32,605 nucleotides of DNA from a virus. This document shows, one piece after another, positions 20,741 to 27,731 of this stretch. The DNA lies in IMG/VR virus record IMGVR_UViG_3300045256_000662, positions 1 to 32,605 of that record. One strand, 5' to 3'. Numbering within the stretch: position 1 is the stretch's first letter; each line of letters starts with the position of its first letter. Below the pieces are notes generated by a model, which ran no database searches, was not told the DNA's origin, and saw only the letters and a list, made by a program, of their open reading frames with translations. The translations under genes and the position numbers were made by a program.

Positions 20741-23446
20741 TCAGATAGCCTCAGCCGTATTCCACCGGGTGTTGCTGCCGTAGAAGCTGCCGATCGCGGG
20801 GTAATCTGGCAGAGCCGTAAACGCGTCGTGAAACTCCTGCAGGGTGGTGCTCATGGTATTGTCGTTGACGGGAGAAGTCGCCTTGACAACGCGCATTAAG
20901 CCCAGCGCATGCGTGGAATAGTCATCCGGTCCGGCACTCGTCGTCGTCGCGTAAGGATCGTTGCGGTATGCCGCCCGAGCGCCGCTGAGCGAGGCGAGAG
21001 GAACGATCTCTGCGCCGCCAGGCGTCGCCGATAGCGTAACCGTGAAATTGGGATGCGTTCCCGAGACTGATTTGACGTAATAGAGCACGTTGTCGGCGAA
21101 CGGCGCAGGCGGAGACTCGAGTCGAAATACACCGTTCACCACTGGATCGACGGGGCTGAAAGAGTCTGCAACGGTGGTGATTTGCGCGCTTCCGGAAGTG
21201 TAAACGACGCTCGCGTGCCGGCGGCTCATCCAATGCGTAAGTGGCGTGAACATTGCACCGCCGCTGACATGGCGGATCGTGAAAAAGTAAGGCGCGAACG
21301 CGAACGTCTTTTGCGTCGACCAGCCGGTGACAGCCCAGTCACGCACGTACTGCCGCAGCGCCTCACTCTTGCTTTCCCAGCCGAGCCCTGAACCGCGAAG
21401 CATCCAAGCAGCGTGAATGAGCTGCATGGCCATAAAGCACCATTGCCATGGCGTCATGTCAGTAGACGTCCAATTGTTGCTCAGAGGCGCTTTGATCGCG
21501 ACTTCCGTCGGCGTCACAGACTGCGTGATGTATGCATGCAGATATTCGATGTTCTGCTTGAGGACTTCACGCCAGTACTGTCGCTCGTCGCCTGTCGATA
21601 TCGAGTATGCGGCGAGCACATAGCGCAGCGACCAGGATCGACCACGATATTGAACTTCCTTCACAACGAGCGGCTGATAGGTGGTGCTGTCGATCGTGTG
21701 ACGGCGACCAGTGTTGCCTGTCGCGCTGTAGTTTGGCTGATTGACCATGCAATGCGTCGCGAAAAGGTTGTTTAGATCGCGCCACCACACATCGCCGGTC
21801 AGAAGATAGAGCGGCCGATAGATGTCCGGGCAATGCCGGCTTTCCGGCATGAAGTTGGTGCCCGGACCGTTAAAATTGAAAGAGAAGCTGTTGTTGTTGC
21901 CGTTGAGGCCCCGCCAATTCGCCACGCCGCTGAACGCGCTCAGCGTGTTGTCGATGTAATGCTGAACGTTCGGCTTTGCGGTTCCAGCGCCAAAGAAGTC
22001 AGTCGTAGAGACGGTGACGTAGCGCAGCGTCGTGTCATCGATGTAATGGAACGCCCAATGCGAGAAGCACAGAGCGTTGATCCGAGCTTGCCGCAGACGC
22101 GCAAGGTTCGGCGATACCCAGTACGCCAGCGGCCATTCGCAGGTGTACCCGATCTCGGCTCGACCGCCGACGTTGCTTTGGTCAGAAGAGAGGTTGCCGC
22201 CATAGCTCGGTCGGTAGTCTTCAACCGTCGTCGACATCGTCGAAACAGCAGCCGTCGAATACGGCGGCATCATGCGCGTCTGATTCCAGTGTTGCTGATT
22301 ATGCCGCGGTATCAGCGTCGGGCGCGTGCCGCCGATCCAGACTGCAGAGCCGTCAGCACTCGCGATCGCAAACGAGCCGCGATAAACGACCCATCGACCC
22401 GAATAGTTGCTGTTGCCCGCATCATGCCCCGCGATCGCGGAGGCCCCGTTGAGCAGAGACACATTGCATGAAGTGATGGCCTCGCCGCCGGCGGTGGCCG
22501 TGAGGCCGTTGACGACGCGCGGTAGAACTTCGCGGGCGGTAACGGTGCCGCCAGCATTCTTCCAGCATCGGATGTGGGTATAGAAAACGAAAAAGGTGCT
22601 GACCAGCCGCGTCACCATCCATTCGTCGCAGATCGGACCTTGGCGGACGCGGGCCCAGGTGCCGCCGTTGATTGCGCACTCCACATCGCCGTAGGCTCCG
22701 CTGAACGACCGCGTAACGCTCGCAAGCTTCACACGGAAATCTGTCGCTGCCTGCTCGTTGGAAGCCTGGTAGCTGCTGGTGTTCGTCCAGGGGTTGGTCT
22801 CTTTCCCAACCCACAGCGTCATCGTTCCGCCAGCGGCAATGCTGCTCGGCGTGCGGATCGAAATGGCGCAGAACGACAGCGAGCCGTCCTCATGGAAAGT
22901 TCGCTGATCGAATTGGGCGTCGACGGCAGTTCCGTTTACGTCAGAAACTCGCACAACGAGCCGATCGCCGCTCGGTACTTCGCCGGGTGCGAATGGCTGC
23001 CCCCAGGAGTAATAGCTCGCCGCCGGCACCGCATCACTGCCAGAAGTATTCTGAAGGGTGTGCGTGAGGCCTCCCGGATAGATTTCGCTCGGCGGCAGCG
23101 AGGAAACCAAGGTTAGGCTGACGTTGAAAGCCGCCGTGCCTGCTGAGTTTGTGACGTTGACGGAAAGATTTCGGACAGCCGCTATGGCGCTCGTAGTCCA
23201 CGACAGGAGTCCGCTGGACGAAACGGAGATGCCTGCCGGCCAAGACCCATTGGCCGAAAACGTCACCGAAGAAGGCACTGCGCCTTGCGCCTGCAGCTGT
23301 ACGGAGCCCGCAATGCCGGCGATCGCGCTTTCTTCCGTCGGCGAGATGCTCGTCGCTACGCTGGGCGTAGGTGGCGGAACGATGATCTTCACACCGATCT
23401 TGCCGCCGGTGCGCCGAACCTTACCTCCGAAAAGCCTGATCCCCAC
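20741..23446 (-). CDS. Large receptor-binding/possible polysaccharide-degrading protein, 901 aa
   Basis: Probably a virion surface protein acting on host glycan. Residues about 1-25 are basic (GGKVRRTGGKIGVKIIV). Residues about 30-115 form an Ig/cadherin-like domain with the SVTFSANGSWPAGISVSSSGLLSW pattern typical of putative-Ig repeats. Residues about 120-400 are a beta-sandwich, including GDRLVVRVSDVNGTAV. Residues about 420-720 are rich in aromatic helices (DIYRPLYLLTGDVWW, WSLRYVLAAYSISTGDERQYWREV, MTPWQWCFMAMQLIHAAW) and look like an alpha/alpha-toroid, as in rhamnogalacturonan-exolyase-like and heparinase-like enzymes. The C-terminal about 150 residues are beta-rich. Enzyme activity is inference from fold pattern; catalytic residues are not identified. 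Confidence 0.6.
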   Translation of the reverse strand: MGIRLFGGKVRRTGGKIGVKIIVPPPTPSVATSISPTEESAIAGIAGSVQLQAQGAVPSSVTFSANGSWPAGISVSSSGLLSWTTSAIAAVRNLSVNVTNSAGTAAFNVSLTLVSSLPPSEIYPGGLTHTLQNTSGSDAVPAASYYSWGQPFAPGEVPSGDRLVVRVSDVNGTAVDAQFDQRTFHEDGSLSFCAISIRTPSSIAAGGTMTLWVGKETNPWTNTSSYQASNEQAATDFRVKLASVTRSFSGAYGDVECAINGGTWARVRQGPICDEWMVTRLVSTFFVFYTHIRCWKNAGGTVTAREVLPRVVNGLTATAGGEAITSCNVSLLNGASAIAGHDAGNSNYSGRWVVYRGSFAIASADGSAVWIGGTRPTLIPRHNQQHWNQTRMMPPYSTAAVSTMSTTVEDYRPSYGGNLSSDQSNVGGRAEIGYTCEWPLAYWVSPNLARLRQARINALCFSHWAFHYIDDTTLRYVTVSTTDFFGAGTAKPNVQHYIDNTLSAFSGVANWRGLNGNNNSFSFNFNGPGTNFMPESRHCPDIYRPLYLLTGDVWWRDLNNLFATHCMVNQPNYSATGNTGRRHTIDSTTYQPLVVKEVQYRGRSWSLRYVLAAYSISTGDERQYWREVLKQNIEYLHAYITQSVTPTEVAIKAPLSNNWTSTDMTPWQWCFMAMQLIHAAWMLRGSGLGWESKSEALRQYVRDWAVTGWSTQKTFAFAPYFFTIRHVSGGAMFTPLTHWMSRRHASVVYTSGSAQITTVADSFSPVDPVVNGVFRLESPPAPFADNVLYYVKSVSGTHPNFTVTLSATPGGAEIVPLASLSGARAAYRNDPYATTTSAGPDDYSTHALGLMRVVKATSPVNDNTMSTTLQEFHDAFTALPDYPAIGSFYGSNTRWNTAEAI

Positions 23447-23449
23447 TGA

Positions 23450-24178
23450 TCACCACTCCAAGAGGATCGTCCCCGAAATCTCGGCAGTCAGAGCGCCGGT
23501 CGAAATCTCAATCCGGTCGCCGAGCGCAAGAGTTACGGGTGTCGAATCGATGATGTCGGTGGGCGTTGTCGTCACCGCCGCAGCGTTGATCTCGGTCGAA
23601 GTCGTGTCGTTGCCTGCGCGCCGGGCCGCCGTGATCGTGGTTGCATCGCCCTTGGTTTCGACCTGACCGAGGCCCTTGAACTTCTTTCCCACGTCGGCCG
23701 CCCCGGCGACAAAAACCGTGCGCGAGGTCAGCACAGTCGTCGTGGAGAACGTGGCGGCAACGAATACGGTGCCGGTCATCCGCTGCTGAAGGTAAGCGGG
23801 CGTCCGGTTGATGCCGTTGCCGCTGCTGTCGAACATGACGATTTCGTCGGCCGAACCGTTGAGCACGTCGTTGTCTGAAATGTCGGCGGAAGAGTGCGTA
23901 TGCCCGACGTTCGACTTCAGGCTGAGCGCGGTAGCAACGGAATCGAAGTTGCTGTCGACCGAAGTTTGATCGGCCTTCGCGGCGAGCGCGGAGACGAGGC
24001 CTGTGATGCGCGCTTGCGCCAGCGTCAGATTCGACTCCAGCCAGATCTTGACGACGGAGAGCACGCCACGCCGCTTCGCGCCGCTCAAGGCCGCAGGGAA
24101 GGTGACGTCGGTGCCGTCGCCAAGCTCGCCGCTGTTGATGGCCGGCACATCGCCAGCCGACCACGCTTTCTCAGCCAT
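23450..24178 (-). CDS. Fiber-like protein with HTH-motif knitting segment, 242 aa
   Basis: The N-terminus (MAEKAWSAGDVPAINSGELGDG) resembles a virion-attachment end. Residues about 45-85 form a helical stalk (LTLAQARITGLVSALAAKADQTSVDS). GHTHSSADISDNDVLNG (about residues 92-108) carries the HxH pattern common in phage fiber shafts, where it can bind metal in the trimer. The C-terminal half is a beta-rich tip (TGTVFVAATFSTTTVLTSRTVFV). TGATG overlap with the preceding small gene. A head or tail fiber is the likely role. Confidence 0.68.
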   Translation of the reverse strand: MAEKAWSAGDVPAINSGELGDGTDVTFPAALSGAKRRGVLSVVKIWLESNLTLAQARITGLVSALAAKADQTSVDSNFDSVATALSLKSNVGHTHSSADISDNDVLNGSADEIVMFDSSGNGINRTPAYLQQRMTGTVFVAATFSTTTVLTSRTVFVAGAADVGKKFKGLGQVETKGDATTITAARRAGNDTTSTEINAAAVTTTPTDIIDSTPVTLALGDRIEISTGALTAEISGTILLEW

Positions 24179-24333
24179 CAGCTACCCCATCCAACCACAT
24201 CGCCATCCGGCCAGAGCAGGATATCGCCGTCCGGCCAGGCGACGGCGTCGGTATAGATCGCGCCGCCAAGCGGCGGCGGTGTTGCGCCGCCGGCGCGACC
24301 GGTAACGAACAGCGAGAAGAAGAAGCCGATCAT
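24178..24333 (-). CDS. 51-aa small protein with repeated WPDGD motif
   Basis: The ATG at 24333 overlaps the stop of the spike-base-like gene as TGATG. A hydrophobic N-terminus (MIGFFFSLFVTG) is followed by a Gly/Pro segment and AWPDGDILLWPDGDVVGW, where WPDGD occurs twice, with a 24-base DNA period (24199-24213 and 24223-24237). Short beta-hairpin repeats of this sort occur in several phage structural proteins. The family is not recognised. Tight coupling to both neighbours supports a real gene. Confidence 0.6.
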   Translation of the reverse strand: MIGFFFSLFVTGRAGGATPPPLGGAIYTDAVAWPDGDILLWPDGDVVGWGS

Positions 24334-24584
24334 CACCAGATCCCGTGCAGGTTGTTTGCGGTGACCGTCGTGCCGGTCACATAGACGCGCCGCGCAATCG
24401 CGGGCACGGGCCCGATCACGACGTTGATCGTGACCGGCGTGTCGCTGTTCGCGGGCAGGAACCGGATCGCGCCCGCGGCGCTCGCCCACATGCTGCGCAC
24501 GGGGCCATCGGGAATGTCGGCGCTATCGTTGGGCGTGATCACCGCCCATTTCGAGCCGGGCGAAGACAGATCATCGGGAAACAT
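24333..24584 (-). CDS. Spike-base-like protein (RCAP_Rcc01079 type)
   Basis: An 83-aa protein with ATG at 24584 and AGGAGG upstream. It contains WAVITPNDSADIPDGPVRSMW, then GAIRFLPANSDTPVTINV and ARRVYVTGTTVTANNLHGIW, a pattern I recognise from the small beta-barrel spike base proteins found after the capsid gene in Rhodobacter gene transfer agent and related phages. Those sit on the capsid and anchor head spikes or fibers. The match is by eye. It opens the block of lectin and fiber genes, which suits an anchor for head-borne spikes. Confidence 0.7.
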   Translation of the reverse strand: MFPDDLSSPGSKWAVITPNDSADIPDGPVRSMWASAAGAIRFLPANSDTPVTINVVIGPVPAIARRVYVTGTTVTANNLHGIW

Positions 24585-24601
24585 CAACCCTCCTTACGCG
24601 T

Positions 24602-24632
24602 GGGGCCGGGCAGGTCTCCCCGCACCGGCCCC
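24602..24632 (-). terminator. Hairpin between capsid gene and spike block, attenuator candidate
   Basis: GGGGCCGG (24602-24609) and CCGGCCCC (24625-24632) form an 8-bp GC stem in the 73-base gap between the capsid stop and the next gene. On the minus strand no T-run follows, so it is a weak terminator at best. It may reduce read-through, giving more capsid than spike mRNA, or protect the 3' end of capsid mRNA. Confidence 0.45.
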
Positions 24633-24657
24633 TCTCTCACGGGTGTTCTGGCAGCGC

Positions 24658-25674
24658 TTAGGTCTTGGTGCCCTTGATCAGCACGCGCGGACGAAGGCAA
24701 ACGCTCAGAGGGTTGCTCTGCAGCATCAGCGAAACCGAGCGATTCCACTTGGTGTCGGGAGCGATCTTCGCGTAGCGCGGCAGGCCGATCGTGTTCACCG
24801 TTTCAAGGAAGTCGCCCGGCGCGTAGTAGGTGCGGAACAAGCCAGGCACGCCGACCGGGAAGAAATGCGCATCGTCGTCGCCGACGAATTGCGTGTTCCC
24901 GACCTTGCCGCGATACTCTTTGAACCGGATGCCGTAGATCGTCACGTCGCGCCGCGCCAGCGGCTCGCGCATGATTCCGTTCGTCGCTTCGTAATTGAAG
25001 GCTGCAAGGAATTCCTTGTGGGTCACCAGCTTGTCGAAGAAGTTCGAGCCGACCAGCGCCATGATGCCGGGCAGCATCATGTTGCCGTCGAGTTCGTCCT
25101 CGATCTTGCGGTAGACCTCGTGGCACTTCAGGCGGAGCGCGCCGAGGGCCGGGTTCGCGTTGTCGAGATCGAAGTCGATCGTATCGTAAGCGGTGACGCC
25201 GAACTCGTCGTAGAGATTGCTCACGACGCTCGAGCCGTCCGCATCGAGGATCAGGCCGCGAAGCGCACCAAGGCGGTGATATTCGAGCGTCGCGTCTAGG
25301 TTGCGGGACATTTCCGCGAAGCGGCTGTCGACCACGCTCTGCACGGAGGCGAGCTGGTTTTCGCTGCCGAACTGGCGCACGCCCTGCACTTCATCCGCCG
25401 TAACGGTGTCTTCCTGCGGAAGCTGCGGAATCGGCATCTTGCGGATCGTGCGCTTGTTGGGCGTACCCTGCATCGGAGGAGCGCCGCGCGGCCGGGTCGG
25501 AACCAGGCGAAGCTTGCCGCTCTCCTCTTCGATCGAGATATCCGTCGTCGGCACGCCGGTCTCGTTGAACAGACCGAGGCTCGAAACGAAGCCCGGAACG
25601 AACGGAATTCGGTTCACGCGATCGGTCAGGCTGACGAGGCTGAACGCCTGCGTGTTGAAAACGTCCATAAACAT
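24658..25674 (-). CDS. Major capsid protein, lambda gpE family
   Basis: A 338-aa protein (lambda gpE 341 aa) with the HK97 fold. MDVFNTQAFSLVSLTDRVNRIPFVPGF at the start, TDISIEEESGKLRLVPTRPRG, then the E-loop/spine region RFAEMSRNLDATLEYHRLGALRGLILDADGS, and the closing part with KWNRSVSLMLQSNPLSVCLRP are typical of the family. It follows the decoration gene, as in lambda. Confidence 0.95.
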   Translation of the reverse strand: MFMDVFNTQAFSLVSLTDRVNRIPFVPGFVSSLGLFNETGVPTTDISIEEESGKLRLVPTRPRGAPPMQGTPNKRTIRKMPIPQLPQEDTVTADEVQGVRQFGSENQLASVQSVVDSRFAEMSRNLDATLEYHRLGALRGLILDADGSSVVSNLYDEFGVTAYDTIDFDLDNANPALGALRLKCHEVYRKIEDELDGNMMLPGIMALVGSNFFDKLVTHKEFLAAFNYEATNGIMREPLARRDVTIYGIRFKEYRGKVGNTQFVGDDDAHFFPVGVPGLFRTYYAPGDFLETVNTIGLPRYAKIAPDTKWNRSVSLMLQSNPLSVCLRPRVLIKGTKT

Positions 25675-25697
25675 GGTCGAGTCCCTTCCCTTCCCGC

Positions 25698-26357
25698 TTA
25701 CGCGCGAGCGACGATGTTAAGCTCAGCGAGCTGCGCGAGCGCTGCAGCCTTCGCCGGGTTCGAAATGCCGACCGGCCACACCAACTCAGCGGCGTTGACC
25801 TGAGCGAGGCGCACGATGGCAACCGTCTTCACGTCAGCGGAAGCTGCAGCGGCGGCATGGTAAAGGATGCCGGCCGCGATCTGTCGGCCGTCGTTGCCCG
25901 AAGGATCGAGGCGCACATACTTGCCGGTGCCGGCGGTCACCGTCACATCGAAGCCGTCGCCGACAACGAAGTCGGTTGCGCCGTCAGCAACCGTGAACTT
26001 GATGTCGTCGTCGAACGTGCCGCCTGTCGCAACCGTGCCCAGCACGAAGCCTTCCGGATCCTCGACCTGGAACGTCGCGGCGTTCGTCGCGGCGGCGATC
26101 GCGCGGACGGTGTAAACGCCGATCTTCGCGCCCGCCTTGACCGGCGTCGTAGGGTCCATCGTGAACGCGCCGTTACCGGTGTTGCCGCCCGCCTTCGCCG
26201 CGGCGGTCGCGCTTCCGGCGATGATACGGCCCAGCACCGTGCCAGGGTCCAGGTTAGCGCCGGCGGCGATGACGATCTGTTCGCGGCTCAGGCCGCGCTC
26301 GTCTTCGCTGACGATGAACTCGCCGCTATAGCGGCCTTCGGTAAGCACTTGCGCCAT
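25698..26357 (-). CDS. Head decoration protein, lambda gpD family with inserted domain
   Basis: A 219-aa protein, twice the 110 aa of lambda gpD. The N-terminus (LTEGRYSGEFIVSEDERGLSREQIVIAAGANLDPGTVLGRI) and the C-terminus (GRQIAAGILYHAAAAASADVKTVAIVRLAQVNAAELVWP) are gpD-like. Between them, residues about 65-140 are a beta-rich insert (TPVKAGAKIGVYTVRAIA, ATFQVEDPEGFVLG, DIKFTVADGATDFVVGDGFDVTV) that likely forms an extra surface domain. It stabilises the expanded capsid. Confidence 0.9.
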   Translation of the reverse strand: MAQVLTEGRYSGEFIVSEDERGLSREQIVIAAGANLDPGTVLGRIIAGSATAAAKAGGNTGNGAFTMDPTTPVKAGAKIGVYTVRAIAAATNAATFQVEDPEGFVLGTVATGGTFDDDIKFTVADGATDFVVGDGFDVTVTAGTGKYVRLDPSGNDGRQIAAGILYHAAAAASADVKTVAIVRLAQVNAAELVWPVGISNPAKAAALAQLAELNIVARA

Positions 26358-26375
26358 GATGTATCTCCGATCGGA

Positions 26376-26810
26376 TTAGCCGATAACCGGCGGCCGGCTG
26401 ATAGCGATGTGCTCCATGCCGAAGCGCTGCGCGGCGTCCTGCATCGCGGCCGCGCGGTCGGCGTAGATCTTCGTCGTGTCGATGTTGGCTTGTGCAGGTG
26501 CGCCGCCCTGCCCGGAGGAAACGCCGATCGTCGGACTTCCATCGGCGGCTGCGGCCCGCATCTTCGTCAGCTCCGCGCGGATCTCGGTGAGGGATTTTCC
26601 CGAGCGGATGAAGTCGGCAGAAAGATCGGGGCGACCGGCGAGACTGCACAGCGCCGCAATTTCTGCGGCATCCGCGCTGACCTGCTGCCGAAGCTGATTG
26701 AGATCGACGACGTTGCCGGCGGCCGGCGGTTCACCGCCAACCGCAGCAGCGGTCGGGACGGCCGGGCTTACGGGTTGACCGACGATCGTGCCGTTCTCTT
26801 GGCCTTCCAT
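26376..26810 (-). CDS. Possible nested scaffold protein (Nu3-like) inside the protease gene
   Basis: In frame with the protease, an ATG at 26810 is preceded by AGGGA at good spacing. The product would be 144 aa: a Pro/Ala-rich start, helices NQLRQQVSADAAEIAALC and SLTEIRAELTKMR, then a Gly-rich linker and a C-terminal helix (YADRAAAMQDAAQRFG). In lambda, Nu3 scaffold is made in exactly this way from within gene C. A separate scaffold gene is absent here, which supports the idea. Not proven from sequence. Confidence 0.55.
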   Translation of the reverse strand: MEGQENGTIVGQPVSPAVPTAAAVGGEPPAAGNVVDLNQLRQQVSADAAEIAALCSLAGRPDLSADFIRSGKSLTEIRAELTKMRAAAADGSPTIGVSSGQGGAPAQANIDTTKIYADRAAAMQDAAQRFGMEHIAISRPPVIG

Positions 26811-27731
26811 GGCGATTCCCTGCAGTTGCTGGCGTTGAACAGGAACGTCCAAAGCCAATGGACTTTTGGCGCTATAACCTGACTTTTCAACCTTGGCTAG
26901 GGCCTCTTCGAACGTCAGGATTTCATCGGCAAGGTTCGCTTCGATCGCTTCGTTTCCGAAGTAGAGCCTCGCCTCGGTACCGCGCACAGTTTCCGCGCTG
27001 AGCTTGCGATTGCGCGCGACTCCATCGACGAAAAGCCCATAGATGCGATCGAGCTGACCCTGGATGGTCTCGCGGCCGCTATCGTTCAGCGGCTTCAGCG
27101 AAGAGATGTCGGCTTTGTGCTTACCGGCCACCAGGATCGTGTGTTTGACCCCGGCTTGGCGGTACGATTCGCTCAGGTCCGCATGAACGAACACCGCGCC
27201 GATGCTTCCGACGCCGCCGCTCGGCGTCAGGTAGACCTTGGTCGCTGCAGAAGCGATCCAATAGGCCGCGCTGAAAGCCTGGCCGTTCGCGATCGCATGC
27301 ACCGGCTTCTCCTGCCGCGCCTCGAAGATCATATCCGACAGCGCGATGACGCCTTCGGCTTCGCCGCCACCGCTGTCGATGTCGAGCAGGAGGCGTTTCA
27401 CCAGCGGATCCGCGACTGCGGCAGCGATCTGCTGCGAGAGACGCTCGTAGCTGACCACGCCGCTATAGCCGTCGAATCCGCTGCTGCGATGGACGAGCGA
27501 ACCTTGAATGCCGATCACTGCGGTGCCGGCAGGCGTGATCTTGAAGCCGTCGCGGTGCCGCTGCATCTGGATCTGTTCGACTGCAGCGCCGACGCTTTCG
27601 AGCCCGAGCCGGGGCCCGAGGAACGCCATGATCGACTGCAGCTTGCCCGGCTCGATCAGCAGAGGCGTATTCAGCACGCGCGCCGCAATGTGCGGCAAAG
27701 GCAGCGCTTCGGTCACAAGTTCGTCCATCAT
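26376..27731 (-). CDS. S49-family prohead protease, lambda gpC-like
   Basis: A 451-aa protein (lambda gpC 439 aa) that cleaves head proteins during prohead maturation. Motifs: substrate region LLLDIDSGGGEAEG (about 115-128), nucleophile Ser154 in QAFSAAYWIAS, GGVGSIGAVFVHAD, and the general base Lys206 in AGKHKADIS. The catalytic domain ends near residue 290; the rest is a scaffold-like tail. ATG 27731 or 27728 follow GGAGGG and overlap the portal stop. Confidence 0.94.
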   Translation of the reverse strand: MMDELVTEALPLPHIAARVLNTPLLIEPGKLQSIMAFLGPRLGLESVGAAVEQIQMQRHRDGFKITPAGTAVIGIQGSLVHRSSGFDGYSGVVSYERLSQQIAAAVADPLVKRLLLDIDSGGGEAEGVIALSDMIFEARQEKPVHAIANGQAFSAAYWIASAATKVYLTPSGGVGSIGAVFVHADLSESYRQAGVKHTILVAGKHKADISSLKPLNDSGRETIQGQLDRIYGLFVDGVARNRKLSAETVRGTEARLYFGNEAIEANLADEILTFEEALAKVEKSGYSAKSPLALDVPVQRQQLQGIAMEGQENGTIVGQPVSPAVPTAAAVGGEPPAAGNVVDLNQLRQQVSADAAEIAALCSLAGRPDLSADFIRSGKSLTEIRAELTKMRAAAADGSPTIGVSSGQGGAPAQANIDTTKIYADRAAAMQDAAQRFGMEHIAISRPPVIG

